From: Rubripirellula sp.
GTDB lineage: Bacteria; Planctomycetota; Planctomycetia; Pirellulales; Pirellulaceae
NCBI GenBank assembly: GCA_028823035.1
Contig: JAPKCI010000001.1
Location: forward strand, 1 to 64,000
Reading direction: 5' to 3'
DNA length: 64,000 bases
Position 1 is the stretch's first letter. Each line of letters begins with the position of its first letter. A program made the position numbers and the translations under genes. Positions 53,879-63,179 of the stretch are shown here, piece by piece. The notes beneath the pieces were generated by a model, which was not told the DNA's origin, ran no database searches, and saw only the letters and a program-made list of their open reading frames with translations.

Positions 53879-54763
53879 TCATTCCAATCCATTTACCAAC
53901 TCGTCCAAGCCCTTCAGGTTCTGCATCAACGCCAGCTTGGAATCAGTGTCGCTCCGATGATCGAGGATACCAACAGGTCCTTGATAACCCTGGCGTAGTA
54001 TTTCCATCACCATGTCACGTTCATGAACACCTTGGCCAATCGGCAAAATCTTGTTCTGGTTGCCGCCCACCGTGGCAGGGTCTGCCATGCCATTCAGATT
54101 CAAGCAAAGCAGATACGGTTTGATTGCAGCAAACGCTGCTGGAAAGCGAGCGATATGTTCATGCCCATGATGCAAATTATAAACAATTCCGACATGATCC
54201 GCGTTGTGACGTTCGTGCAGATACTTGCAGACGGCCGCCAGATTTTCAGGTTCACCCCCCCAGCCACCGTGATTGTATAACCCAAGAGGCAGTCCCAAAC
54301 GCGCTGTTTTCTCAACCATGGGGCGGATTGCCTCCGCCGCTGCCTTTACCTTTTCAGCCTCCGGTTTGTCCCCGACCCCGGGCAACATCACCCAGATCTG
54401 GGGCCGAATACCGTGCTTGGCAATCAACGGCTCGAGCGAGTCGTGCCAACTCCAGAACGCAAAGAATTCGATGCCATGCTTTTTGTATTGCTCGATTTCC
54501 GCCTCGAACGTCGGAACGTGTTCAGCTCTCCAATCGTACGCAACACGTTTCATGCCGATCTCGGTAACCATTTCAGCCCGCTGAGATGGACTTCGTTTAC
54601 GGGCATCGAATGGAACGATGCACCACGCCACCAGTCGCTCGCGATCAAAGATCTTCGTTGCATCTGAATCCTTGGCCCACACTTGCTTGGTGACCACCGG
54701 ACCCAACAGCAACATCCCCAGCAGTAACCAACTAATCGCCACAGGTATCCGCGACTTGTCCAC
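53879..54763 (-). CDS. Secreted sugar phosphate isomerase/epimerase-like TIM barrel
   Basis: A protein of 294 residues with an N-terminal signal or anchor (IPVAISWLLLGMLLLGPVV). The AP-endonuclease-2/xylose-isomerase-like barrel shows MVTEIGMKRVAYDW, GLYNHGGWGGEPENL, VGIVYNLHHGHEH and LCLNLNGMAD, which carry probable metal-ligand Glu/His/Asp residues. Such proteins are abundant in planctomycetes with unassigned substrates. The start is GTG 54763 with AGAGGAA upstream. It lies 51 bases before the hydrolase gene on the same strand and could be co-transcribed with it. Confidence 0.88.
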   Translation of the reverse strand: MDKSRIPVAISWLLLGMLLLGPVVTKQVWAKDSDATKIFDRERLVAWCIVPFDARKRSPSQRAEMVTEIGMKRVAYDWRAEHVPTFEAEIEQYKKHGIEFFAFWSWHDSLEPLIAKHGIRPQIWVMLPGVGDKPEAEKVKAAAEAIRPMVEKTARLGLPLGLYNHGGWGGEPENLAAVCKYLHERHNADHVGIVYNLHHGHEHIARFPAAFAAIKPYLLCLNLNGMADPATVGGNQNKILPIGQGVHERDMVMEILRQGYQGPVGILDHRSDTDSKLALMQNLKGLDELVNGLE

Positions 54764-54784
54764 AATAAATTCCTCTCGTTCGAA

Positions 54785-55636
54785 TTATTTCACAGCCACG
54801 ATGTAACAAATCCAACTCGCATCACTGGGGGCTTCTTCTTGACACTCCCAGGAACTGAATTCATCGTCGTCCACATCTTCGTTTTCGTTTTCCCAGTAGA
54901 TGTGACTTTCTCGAAATCCAGCTTCGGCAAGCATTTCACGCACCTCAGGAATGGTCCAGAAACGCCAATGGTATTCAAAGGCCCGTTTCATTTTACTACC
55001 ATCAGGAAACTTGAAGCTGATTGCGAAACTGGCGTCTGCGGTGATGGGGTTAAAGCTCACTTGTTCCCAGTGGTACTTGAATCCCTTCTTGCCTTTTACG
55101 ATTGTGCGTTTGTCTACCAGTCCTTCCTCGTAGCATTCTCCGCCCCCCATCATATCCATCACCATGACGCCCTGAGCTTTAAGATTGCCGCGTGCGATTT
55201 TGAAGTACTCGACAACCTCCTGCCGCGTCTTGAAAATCCAAAAGGAAAAATTCTGAGCAGCCAAAACGTCAAAGGTCGGTCGATTTCGCTTTCGTACATC
55301 CTGCTCAATGAGTCGAACCCGCTGTTGTTGAACTGTTGTCAACTTCGCCAAATTGTGGTCGCGTCCCCATTGCAGTGTCTCGGAACACAAATCGACGCCG
55401 AGGGCCGTTCGCTTCGCTTTTGATTTGACCCACTCACAGCAAACCGCAAAGGTACCGCAGAAGTCCTCACGCAGAGACAGCGGAGTGGATTTGTAGGCAT
55501 CTCGATAGGCCTGCTCGAAAAACACAACTTCGTGGTCAGGCGTTTGCACTGATTTTTGATAACAGTCAAACCGATCAGCGATCATCGCCGTGCGTGGCTT
55601 GTCTGTCTTGATCTTTTTTGTTTTCGATTTGGACAT
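54785..55636 (-). CDS. Class I SAM-dependent methyltransferase
   Basis: A protein of 283 residues. A basic N-terminus (MSKSKTKKIKTDKPR) is followed by the SAM site: LREDFCGTFAVCCEWVK (motif I), ALGVDLCSETLQWGR (motif II) and FDVLAAQNFSFWIF. The C-terminal half is compact with EYHWRFWTIPEVREMLAEAGF, the substrate-side helix seen in Methyltransf-25/11 relatives. Substrate unknown. Only 21 bases separate it from the epimerase-like gene. Confidence 0.88.
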   Translation of the reverse strand: MSKSKTKKIKTDKPRTAMIADRFDCYQKSVQTPDHEVVFFEQAYRDAYKSTPLSLREDFCGTFAVCCEWVKSKAKRTALGVDLCSETLQWGRDHNLAKLTTVQQQRVRLIEQDVRKRNRPTFDVLAAQNFSFWIFKTRQEVVEYFKIARGNLKAQGVMVMDMMGGGECYEEGLVDKRTIVKGKKGFKYHWEQVSFNPITADASFAISFKFPDGSKMKRAFEYHWRFWTIPEVREMLAEAGFRESHIYWENENEDVDDDEFSSWECQEEAPSDASWICYIVAVK

Positions 55637-55916
55637 CGCGTGTTGCTAATCTTATAGGGTTGAATGTCTGGCCGGTGTATCACCACACAGGTTGCTGGCC
55701 AAGCATCCGGAACATGAACGCTGTGCCGGGAGGATCTGAACAGCTAATTCAGGCCATGGAATGTCCAACGGCACGCTGAGACTGCCAGCACCTTCAATCC
55801 ATCCGGCCCAACAGCGTAACACCTCGGCATGAAGGATTCGAGAAGCAAGACACTAGATTCTGTTGCCTGAATCGCTTCCAGTGTTTTCGTGGGTAATTTG
55901 TCAACGAATCCAGCCT

Positions 55917-56462
55917 CTAGTCGATCCGCGGTTTTGCGAACCAACAGCCCAACAACCCACCAGCCAGCAAACCACACAAATGCCCATCCCACGAAACGTC
56001 TGATCGCAACTTTGGAATGATTCCGGTAAGCATGGTTCCGCCATACATCAACACCACCAGGATCGCGATCGCAATTGGGATCAGTCGCCGCTCCCTGATC
56101 CCCACCACAATCAGGAACGAACTGAGACCAAAAACCAGTCCGCTGGCTCCAATATGCAATGCCGAACGGCCAAAGATCCAAAGCATGATGCCGCCCAGCA
56201 CCACAAGGGAACCCGTAATCAACCAACCGTCACTGCGGGAACTTATCAGAAGAAACAGGAGTACAATCAGCGGAATGGTATTTCCAACCAAATGCGCGAG
56301 GTTGGCGTGCAAAAAGGGCATCAGAGGGATGCCAACGATTCCGCTAAATGACCTTGGGTTCAGGCCCCACTGATTCACATCGATGGGCAAAACCTCGTTG
56401 ACCAGAAACACCAGCCACATGGCTGCAATCACCAGCACGATCCCGTAATATTCTTTTCTCAT
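55917..56462 (-). CDS. Rhomboid-family intramembrane serine protease
   Basis: A protein of 181 residues with about six membrane helices. HANLAHLVGNTIPL is the rhomboid HxxxN helix, GASGLVFGL carries the catalytic serine (S107), and WDGHLCGLLAG the catalytic histidine (H161). The serine-histidine dyad is complete. It cleaves membrane proteins within the bilayer; targets unknown. Start at ATG 56462; a GTG nine codons earlier is possible. Confidence 0.93.
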   Translation of the reverse strand: MRKEYYGIVLVIAAMWLVFLVNEVLPIDVNQWGLNPRSFSGIVGIPLMPFLHANLAHLVGNTIPLIVLLFLLISSRSDGWLITGSLVVLGGIMLWIFGRSALHIGASGLVFGLSSFLIVVGIRERRLIPIAIAILVVLMYGGTMLTGIIPKLRSDVSWDGHLCGLLAGGLLGCWFAKPRID

Positions 56463-56547
56463 GAAACTGACTCGGCAATAGAATTCCACCCAATCGTGAT
56501 GAATGTTGGACGTCAGTGTAAACTAGTTTATCGACAGTCGAGTTTGC

Positions 56548-56609
56548 CTGTCGCTCGGTAAATCGCTGTCGCTCGGTAAATCGCTGTCGCTCGGTAAATC
56601 GCTGTCGCT
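56548..56609. repeat. 18-bp minisatellite, three full units plus a partial unit
   Basis: The unit CTGTCGCTCGGTAAATCG is exact at 56548-56565, 56566-56583 and 56584-56601, with an 8-base partial copy to 56609. It lies in the gap between the divergent rhomboid and DUF1501 genes. Confidence 0.96.
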
Positions 56610-56676
56610 TTCACCACAACGTTTGACAAGAGACAGGACGCGGGAATCCCTCCATTTGTGCAAGAGTAGATCATTG

Positions 56677-58113
56677 ATGCATTCAAGTCTCGGCCAGAGC
56701 CTGAAACTGGCCACACGACGACAACTGTTTCAGACCTGTGGCATCGGACTCGGTAAAGCAGCCCTTGCATCGATGATCGCCCAGGAACTGGGATCCACAC
56801 CACTGCAAGCCGCAGACAGGGAACCTCGCGGACACCACCATCAACCACGTATCAAACGAGTGATTTATCTGTTCATGGCGGGTGCCCCCAGCCAGTTGGA
56901 TCTGTTTGATCACAAGCCCAAACTGACGGAACTTGAGGGCAAACCGATTCCCCCGTCTGTCATCGCAGGACAACGCTACGCTTTCATTCAGCCCAATGCT
57001 GCTGTCCTTGCTCCGCGTTTCAAGTTTGCCAGACATGGTGAATCAGGCGCTGAGTTCTCTGAAATCATGCCCCATCTCGCAACCGTCGCGGATGATCTGG
57101 CCATCATCAAGACCGTTCACACGGATCAGTTCAACCACTCACCGGCGCAACTTTTTGTGAATACCGGCAGTCCAATCCCTGGCCGACCGGCCATGGGTTC
57201 ATGGTTGAGTTACGGAATTGGCAGTGATGCAGTCGACCTACCCGGATTTGTCGTTCTCAAGAGCGGAGGCAACCTGTCGGGAGGCGCTGCAATGTGGAGC
57301 TCAGGATTTCTTTCGGGTGAACACCAAGGTGTCCCTTTTCGCACCACTGGTGACCCGATTCTTAATGTGGCAAATCCACACGGCATCGACCAGCAAACAC
57401 AGAGAGATACCATTGACCTGATCGGAAAACTGAATCGACAACAACTCGAAAAGACTGGTCCGGGTGACATCGCTACCCGCATTGAAAGCTACGAGATGGC
57501 GTATCGGATGCAGACACGAGCACCCGAGTTGATGGATTTTGGAGCAGAGGACTCAGCAACGCTAGATCTTTACGGAACCACCGGGAACGATTCGGGTTCA
57601 TTTGCAAAAAACTGCCTGCTGGCGAGAAGGCTGGCTGAACGTGGCGTGCGCTTCATTCAGCTCTACCATTCAGGCTGGGACCATCACAGTAATGTAGAGA
57701 ATGGGTTAAAAAAACAGTGCAAACAGACAGACCAAGCCTGTGCAGCTCTGATCCTCGATCTGAAACAAAGAGGCATGTTGGACGAGACGCTGGTCGTATG
57801 GGGCGGCGAGTTCGGACGAACGCCCATGGTTGAAGCAAGTGTAGCCCTGGGACGCCAACTGGGCCGCGACCACCACCCACAGGCATTCTCCATGTGGATG
57901 GCTGGAGGTGGGATTCGCAGCGGGCAGACGCTCGGAAAGACCGATGAACTCGGCTTCCGACCCATCGAAAATCCAGTTCATGTGCATGACATCCAAGCCA
58001 CAATCCTGCATCAACTGGGCATCGATCATGAACGCCTGATATTCACTTACGCAGGTCGGCCTTTTCGATTGACCGACGTCCATGGGCGCGTTCTCAAGAG
58101 TCTGGTTGGTTGA
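56677..58113 (+). CDS. DUF1501 protein (planctomycete sulphatase-fold family), Tat-type signal
   Basis: A protein of 478 residues. A twin-arginine-like signal (ATRRQLFQTCGIGLGKAALA) precedes the DUF1501 blocks RVIYLFMAGAPSQLDLFDHKP, HSPAQLFVNTGSPIPGRPAMG, VVWGGEFGRTPMVE and GRDHHPQAFSMWMAGGG. The fold is alkaline-phosphatase-like, but biochemical function is unproven. The gene usually follows a DUF1549/DUF1553 gene; this copy is solitary. I prefer ATG 56677 because it begins just before the signal; upstream codons run into the repeat area. Confidence 0.93.
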   Translation: MHSSLGQSLKLATRRQLFQTCGIGLGKAALASMIAQELGSTPLQAADREPRGHHHQPRIKRVIYLFMAGAPSQLDLFDHKPKLTELEGKPIPPSVIAGQRYAFIQPNAAVLAPRFKFARHGESGAEFSEIMPHLATVADDLAIIKTVHTDQFNHSPAQLFVNTGSPIPGRPAMGSWLSYGIGSDAVDLPGFVVLKSGGNLSGGAAMWSSGFLSGEHQGVPFRTTGDPILNVANPHGIDQQTQRDTIDLIGKLNRQQLEKTGPGDIATRIESYEMAYRMQTRAPELMDFGAEDSATLDLYGTTGNDSGSFAKNCLLARRLAERGVRFIQLYHSGWDHHSNVENGLKKQCKQTDQACAALILDLKQRGMLDETLVVWGGEFGRTPMVEASVALGRQLGRDHHPQAFSMWMAGGGIRSGQTLGKTDELGFRPIENPVHVHDIQATILHQLGIDHERLIFTYAGRPFRLTDVHGRVLKSLVG

Positions 58114-58223
58114 TCGCCACTCATCCAACCGCAGCCACCGTCCGTCTGCGCTAGAGCCACACTCGCAAAAAATTCCCGAGCTAACGCTGCTAAACCGACT
58201 CGGAGACCCGGCGGTTTGCGGCT

Positions 58224-59240
58224 ATGATTTTGAGCATGAGCCAAGCACCACACATCCCGCTGGTTGATCGATATGGGCGCATCCACACCAGTTTGCGGTT
58301 GAGCGTTACTGACCGTTGCAACATTCGCTGCTACTACTGCATGCCCGAGACGGGTGCCCAGTTCGTACCCAAGGACAGAATCCTGTCCTTTGAAGAAATG
58401 CACAGGTTGGCCTGCTTGCTGGTTCAACAGGGTGGAATTCGTGACATTCGTATCACCGGTGGTGAACCACTGGTGCGCCAGGAGATTCCTCGTTTGATTG
58501 AGATGCTGGCAGGCATTGAGAAACTCGAGGATCTTTCCCTCACCACCAACGGTATCCTGCTTGCAGATCAGGCCCAAGCACTGCGACAAGCCGGTTTAAA
58601 GAGACTCAACATCAGTCTCGACACGTTGGACGAAACCATCTTTCGAAAAATTACCCGACGCGATGGTCTCGAAAAGACCCTTCAGGGTATCGATGCCGCT
58701 ATTGAATGTGGATTTGACTCCATCAAGCTCAATACGCTTGCCATCAAAGGAGTTACTGAACCTGAGGTAGCGAACTTGGTCCGGTATGCGTTGGATCGAA
58801 ATGTCATGCTTCGATTCATTGAATTCATGCCGCTAGACAGTGACCGAGCTTGGAATCATGAACGAGTGCTGTCTGGCGACCAACTGTTGTCAATTCTTCG
58901 GCAAACGTTTGGCACGCTTGAAGAGATTTCGCGACCAGACCCTTCACAACCGGCCGAGGAGTTCCAAATTGGCAAGGGCCGCATTGGAATCATCCGTTCC
59001 ATCACAGCTCCCTTCTGCGGTGCCTGCAACCGAATCCGCATCACTGCTGATGGTGCGGTCCGAAACTGCCTTTTCGCACAGACAGAGACACCGATCCGCG
59101 TCTTAATGCGGGAAGGAGCCTCAGACGATGAACTGTTGGCCGCAATCAGAGGCTGCTTGGCTGAAAAGTCAGAAGCTCACGGAATCAACGAACAGGGCTT
59201 TCAACCACCTGATCGACCGATGTATGCCATCGGTGGGTAG
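58224..59240 (+). CDS. moaA: GTP 3',8-cyclase (molybdenum cofactor biosynthesis protein A)
   Basis: A 338-residue radical SAM enzyme. The SAM cluster is CNIRCYYC (N-terminal CxxxCxxC), RITGGEPLVR follows, and the second cluster is FCGACNRIRITADGAVRNC. The C-terminus ends AIGG, the GG tail needed for catalysis. It rearranges GTP to 3',8-cyclo-GTP, the first step to molybdopterin. All motifs are intact. An ATG four codons downstream (58236) is an alternative start. No other moa gene is in the window. Confidence 0.97.
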   Translation: MILSMSQAPHIPLVDRYGRIHTSLRLSVTDRCNIRCYYCMPETGAQFVPKDRILSFEEMHRLACLLVQQGGIRDIRITGGEPLVRQEIPRLIEMLAGIEKLEDLSLTTNGILLADQAQALRQAGLKRLNISLDTLDETIFRKITRRDGLEKTLQGIDAAIECGFDSIKLNTLAIKGVTEPEVANLVRYALDRNVMLRFIEFMPLDSDRAWNHERVLSGDQLLSILRQTFGTLEEISRPDPSQPAEEFQIGKGRIGIIRSITAPFCGACNRIRITADGAVRNCLFAQTETPIRVLMREGASDDELLAAIRGCLAEKSEAHGINEQGFQPPDRPMYAIGG

Positions 59241-59261
59241 CTTGCCCTGCAAGGAACCGAT

Positions 59262-59281
59262 GGAATGGCTATCAGCCATCC
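59262..59281. terminator. Weak hairpin between convergent genes, possible terminator
   Basis: GGAATGGCT and AGCCATCC can pair around ATC with one bulged A, between the moaA stop and the stop of the convergent haem-motif gene. No T-run on either side. Confidence 0.3.
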
Positions 59282-59285
59282 CATG

Positions 59286-61223
59286 TTATGGTTTCATCAG
59301 CCACCAGACGCGGTGCAACAGAAGATTTGAATCGACCTCTGCTTCGTTCATAGCCTCGATCAATTCAACGACGTGCGGTGGTACCTCATTCTGACCCGCA
59401 AGGTAGCCAAGGTGTTCTATTTGGTTGTTGAGGTCATCGAGCAACTTCAGCCATTGCACAGGCAACGCTTCCGCTTTGGCTGGAAAATCAGCCGACAACG
59501 AGTTGTCATTCTTTCTGCCTTTGACCGGTTTGCTGTTTTCGCCGAACTGCCCCAGCGATTCTTTACCAGTCATGTCGATTTTTGCGCCAATGGAACGCAT
59601 CACCTGATCAGCACGCTGTGCTGCTGGCAGGGCCACCCGCGCCGGCAACACGGCGGCAAATGCATCAACCGCATGCATGGCTGCTTTCGTTTCAGCCTGA
59701 TTTGATGCCCAAACATTTTCTGGCAACAACGACTCAGGAACAGCACGGCGAGTCGCTGGCGAAGCAATCACCAACGCCAGTGTCCGTGACACGTTGAACC
59801 TTGAATCGATCAGATCCTGTGTCAGCTGTTCTTCCAGACGTTGCAATGCCTCGTTGTGCGGAGCGGTGATCGGATCAACCACTCGGCCATGTAGCGGTTG
59901 CCCATGTACCAATTGCCACAACGAATTAACAACTCCTCGGGCTAACTCGGAAGATCCAAGCAAACCCTCTGACCACTGTTTGATCTGTTTGTACCCGTCA
60001 GCACCAGGACTCTTCATCCAGCTCGATGGCAAAATTGGATCAGCGACGCGCTGACGTCCATCTGACAACTCGTAGAAGACTTGCTTCGCCGTGCTGCTGG
60101 CAGTATCAATTTTGAAATTCCCGTCGGCATCTCTTTCCACTCCGCGCTTTAGAAATGCTGAAAAACTCCAGTAGTCGTTCTGTAAGCCATTGCCTGCGAT
60201 GTATGCATCGTGACAGCGAGTGCATCGCAGATCAACACTCATGGTCAACGACGCCAAACGTCTTGCCATCCCGTGCTCACCGCTGGCAGACCGCGGTCCT
60301 GACGACAAAGCGGCATAGAATGCGGATGAGTTCTTGCTCTTCCCACTGAGCCAACCGGCAAGTGTGGTATCAAAGCTACTTCCTGTCTGGAAACAGGTTG
60401 CTAGTTCTTGGACCAGATTCTCTCGCAACCCGGCATCAATTCGGTCACTTCCCCGATCAGTGATCAGCTCCAACCAACGTTTCGCAACGGCCTCAGCATT
60501 CACGCTCTGAGCAAGTTCAGCTTGCAGTTCCTCTGCACTGGCGACTGCCTGAGTGGGCACCTCGGTACCAAGAATCGCAGAGAGTCTCGCAGCAGTCTCC
60601 TCAGATGCTGCCTCAGTCGTGGGTTGAATTCCAACCGCATCCCAGTAGCCTTGCATTTCGGCATCGATCTGCGCTGAAACGAGCGCCAACTCAGCAAGAT
60701 CAACCGATTCTTGAATCCTGCCACCGCCACTCACGTTAACGTCGACCTTGGTCTCTTCTGACGTTGGTGTTTGCACCATCATCTGAACGCCTCGCAAAGG
60801 CTTTCGTTTTGAGTTCGTCCCCTTGACCTGTCGCTCTTTCGACTTCTTTGTCGTCGCATCCCCAGGATTGGTAGTTTCTGTGTCGGCGATTGTGTCGGCG
60901 TTGCTATTGTCAGCGAGCGAGGACATCCCGTCGCTCAAATCGCGAGCTGGCTGCAGCGCGACGATCGCTGCAAACATGGCTGCCAACGAACCGACGGCAA
61001 AAATCGCTGCCGAGATTTGCATTGTCCGTTTACGTTTTCCCCGTGCTTGCCGCCTTTGCCTGGCTGGTCGCGTAACGTTCTCAGTCTCCACTGCCGGATT
61101 GTATAATCGCGCCAGTATCTCGCAGGACAGATCAGGCGGTCTAGTACCGCCCATTGCTTCCTGTAGCACAACGTCAAACGCCCGTTCTTCGTCAGTTGTG
61201 AAATCGTTTTTACTCATGGTCAT
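59286..61223 (-). CDS. Anti-sigma-like membrane protein with a CxxCH haem motif
   Basis: A protein of 645 residues. A cytoplasmic N-terminus of about 65 residues (MSKNDFTTDEERAFDVVLQEAMGG, PPDLSCEILARLYNP) precedes one membrane helix (about 68-90). A Ser/Thr/Asp linker and a long extracytoplasmic part follow with DLRCTRCHDAY, a CxxCH haem-c motif near residue 332, and HPELL-free but DUF1549/DUF1553-like helical blocks (GVVNSLWQLVHGQPLHGRV). The start overlaps the sigma-factor stop by ATGA, so the two are coupled. An anti-sigma role is inferred from position and topology only. Confidence 0.82.
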   Translation of the reverse strand: MTMSKNDFTTDEERAFDVVLQEAMGGTRPPDLSCEILARLYNPAVETENVTRPARQRRQARGKRKRTMQISAAIFAVGSLAAMFAAIVALQPARDLSDGMSSLADNSNADTIADTETTNPGDATTKKSKERQVKGTNSKRKPLRGVQMMVQTPTSEETKVDVNVSGGGRIQESVDLAELALVSAQIDAEMQGYWDAVGIQPTTEAASEETAARLSAILGTEVPTQAVASAEELQAELAQSVNAEAVAKRWLELITDRGSDRIDAGLRENLVQELATCFQTGSSFDTTLAGWLSGKSKNSSAFYAALSSGPRSASGEHGMARRLASLTMSVDLRCTRCHDAYIAGNGLQNDYWSFSAFLKRGVERDADGNFKIDTASSTAKQVFYELSDGRQRVADPILPSSWMKSPGADGYKQIKQWSEGLLGSSELARGVVNSLWQLVHGQPLHGRVVDPITAPHNEALQRLEEQLTQDLIDSRFNVSRTLALVIASPATRRAVPESLLPENVWASNQAETKAAMHAVDAFAAVLPARVALPAAQRADQVMRSIGAKIDMTGKESLGQFGENSKPVKGRKNDNSLSADFPAKAEALPVQWLKLLDDLNNQIEHLGYLAGQNEVPPHVVELIEAMNEAEVDSNLLLHRVWWLMKP

Positions 61224-61822
61224 TCTGCCAAAATTTTTTCTTCTACGCATTGACGTAGTTGCTGCTTGGCTCGCTGCATCAGATTCCGAGCTCCGTGATC
61301 CGTAATACTCAATGCTTCACCGATTTCGACTCGGCTTGCCTGTTCTGTGAACCGCATTCTCAGTGCTATCTGTGCCCGCTCAGTCAACGCAGCAAGGCAA
61401 TTTTTCAGTGCTTCGACCGCCGTGTCACCGGACAAATCCTTGCCGGCCCATCGATCCCATATTTCGTCCAGTAACCCCGGTTCGCACAGTGTCTGCACCT
61501 TCCGCTGCTTGCGGTGCAAGGACACCAGCAAGTTATACGCAGTCCGTCGCAGATAGCTGGACGTTGCGGCGTCGCTGTGCTGCACAAAATTGTCCCGCCG
61601 CAGCACTCGCAGGAATGTTTCCTGCGTCAAATCGTCGGCTGTCGACGAATCGCACCCCAACATTCTCAAATAACGCCAAACGCCGCTTTGGTGTCGCGCA
61701 ATCAACTCCTCTGGACCCAATTCGACCGCGGCATCAAACGCACTTACGTCTTGATGCCCCGGCGTAATCGAATCGAAGTCTGCAGTCGAAGGTTGACTTT
61801 GTGAACTCTGCGGCAAGGCCAC
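61220..61822 (-). CDS. ECF-type RNA polymerase sigma factor
   Basis: A protein of 200 residues. Region 2 is at about 45-110 (VWRYLRMLGCDSSTADDLTQETFLRVLRR, then TSSYLRRTAYNLLVSLHRKQRK). Region 4 is at about 140-190 (LAALTERAQIALRMRFTEQ, IGEALSITDHGARNLMQRAKQQLR). It lacks regions 1 and 3, as ECF factors do. The start is GTG 61822, five bases after the DUF1501 stop, and its stop overlaps the next gene. So it is expressed with DUF1501 and the haem-motif protein, its likely regulator. Confidence 0.95.
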   Translation of the reverse strand: MALPQSSQSQPSTADFDSITPGHQDVSAFDAAVELGPEELIARHQSGVWRYLRMLGCDSSTADDLTQETFLRVLRRDNFVQHSDAATSSYLRRTAYNLLVSLHRKQRKVQTLCEPGLLDEIWDRWAGKDLSGDTAVEALKNCLAALTERAQIALRMRFTEQASRVEIGEALSITDHGARNLMQRAKQQLRQCVEEKILAE

Positions 61823-61827
61823 CTGTA

Positions 61828-63102
61828 CTACCCCACCAATTCGTTAATGATCTTTCCACCACCAGCTATCTTCATGGGGCGACCATTCTTACTTGTAAAG
61901 GTCTTCTCGGTTGAAATACCAAGTCCTTTACAAACAGTGGTCATCAGGTCTTCACTGCTGAATGGCTCACTCTCGACAGCGCTCCCATCGGTACTGGTTT
62001 CGCCAACAGCGACCCCACCTTTGATGTCACCGCCACCAACCACACAGGACCAGGCACGAGCGAAGTGGTCACGACCTGCGTTCTGGTTGATACGAGGTGT
62101 ACGGCCGAACTCGCCCATCCAGATCACAACTGTATCTTTCAGCAATTCCCGCTGGTTGAGATCTTCCACCAGTGCGCTCATGGCACGGTCCAATTGTGGC
62201 AATTTCGTGTCCTTGAACAGAGTATGAATACCGTTGTGGTTATCCCATCCACCAAGATCAACCTCAACGAATGGCACACCAGCCTCGACCAGACGTCGAG
62301 CCAACAAACAGCCCTGACCGAAGCGGTCAGTACCGTAACGCTCTTTGACTTCCTCTGGCTCCTTCTCGACTCGGAACGCGTCCATCTGGTCGCTGGTCAT
62401 CAGATCAAAGGTCTTCTTGAGTACCTTGGCATGCTCGCTGGCTGGAAGGTCACGAGTACGCTGCGAGAATCCAGTTTCAATCGTATCCAACGCTGCCATC
62501 CGCTGCAGCAGTCGGTTGTCCTCAAGGTTCATCTTCAGGTTGCGGATTTGGCCATTGCTGGTCACCGAGAAAGGTGACCAAGCCATTCCCAAGAAACCAG
62601 GACCGGCACTCGCACCACCGACTGAAACAAAAGGTGGAATCTCGAGTTCCGGACGCTGATTCATCACTTCGTGAGCAATGACCGATCCATAACTCGGATG
62701 TTCGATATTCGGGTTCGGCACATATCCGGTGTGCATGTAATAACGGCCGCGATTGTGATCCGCCTCACGGGTCGACATGCTCCGAACAACTGACAGATGC
62801 TCCATCTGCTGAGCAACCATCGGCATGTGCTCACAAATCTGCAGGTCGCCAGTAGTCGAAATCGGTTTGAATGGGCCACCGGTAGGAGCTCCCGGCTTGA
62901 GATCCCAAATGTCGATCGTGGCTGGTCCGCCACCCATCCACAAAAGGATTGCCGACTTGCGTTTTTTGCGCATCTCGTCGGCGTTGGCCTGAATCGCACC
63001 ACCCATGGTCATTGACGCTGTAGCGACGGCCGATGAACCAGCCAGATGTTGCATGAAATGCCGCCGTGACATTCCGCTCGGTGTTTGCCAATTATTGATC
63101 AT
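61828..63102 (-). CDS. DUF1501 protein, Tat-type signal
   Basis: A protein of 424 residues. The signal SRRHFMQHLAGSSAVATASMT is twin-arginine-like. DUF1501 blocks: AILLWMGGGPATIDIWDLKP, NRGRYYMHTGYVPNPN, VVIWMGEFGRTPRINQNAG and GRDHFARAWSCVVGGGDIKGG. It is the usual partner of the DUF1549/DUF1553 gene immediately upstream (77 bases), and it is followed within 5 bases by the sigma-factor gene. The physiological role of this pair is unknown; haem-linked, periplasmic processes are suspected from the company they keep. Confidence 0.95.
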   Translation of the reverse strand: MINNWQTPSGMSRRHFMQHLAGSSAVATASMTMGGAIQANADEMRKKRKSAILLWMGGGPATIDIWDLKPGAPTGGPFKPISTTGDLQICEHMPMVAQQMEHLSVVRSMSTREADHNRGRYYMHTGYVPNPNIEHPSYGSVIAHEVMNQRPELEIPPFVSVGGASAGPGFLGMAWSPFSVTSNGQIRNLKMNLEDNRLLQRMAALDTIETGFSQRTRDLPASEHAKVLKKTFDLMTSDQMDAFRVEKEPEEVKERYGTDRFGQGCLLARRLVEAGVPFVEVDLGGWDNHNGIHTLFKDTKLPQLDRAMSALVEDLNQRELLKDTVVIWMGEFGRTPRINQNAGRDHFARAWSCVVGGGDIKGGVAVGETSTDGSAVESEPFSSEDLMTTVCKGLGISTEKTFTSKNGRPMKIAGGGKIINELVG

Positions 63103-63179
63103 TTGAAGAAGCCTTCGAGGAAGAGAGTTGTCTTGTTGGTTGATAAAAGTACGTTGGAAATAAAACCGTTTCGCAACAC

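Noticed and set aside
55744-56226. 160-codon open frame overlapping the rhomboid gene
   Set aside because: Out of frame with a rhomboid protein that has its full catalytic dyad.
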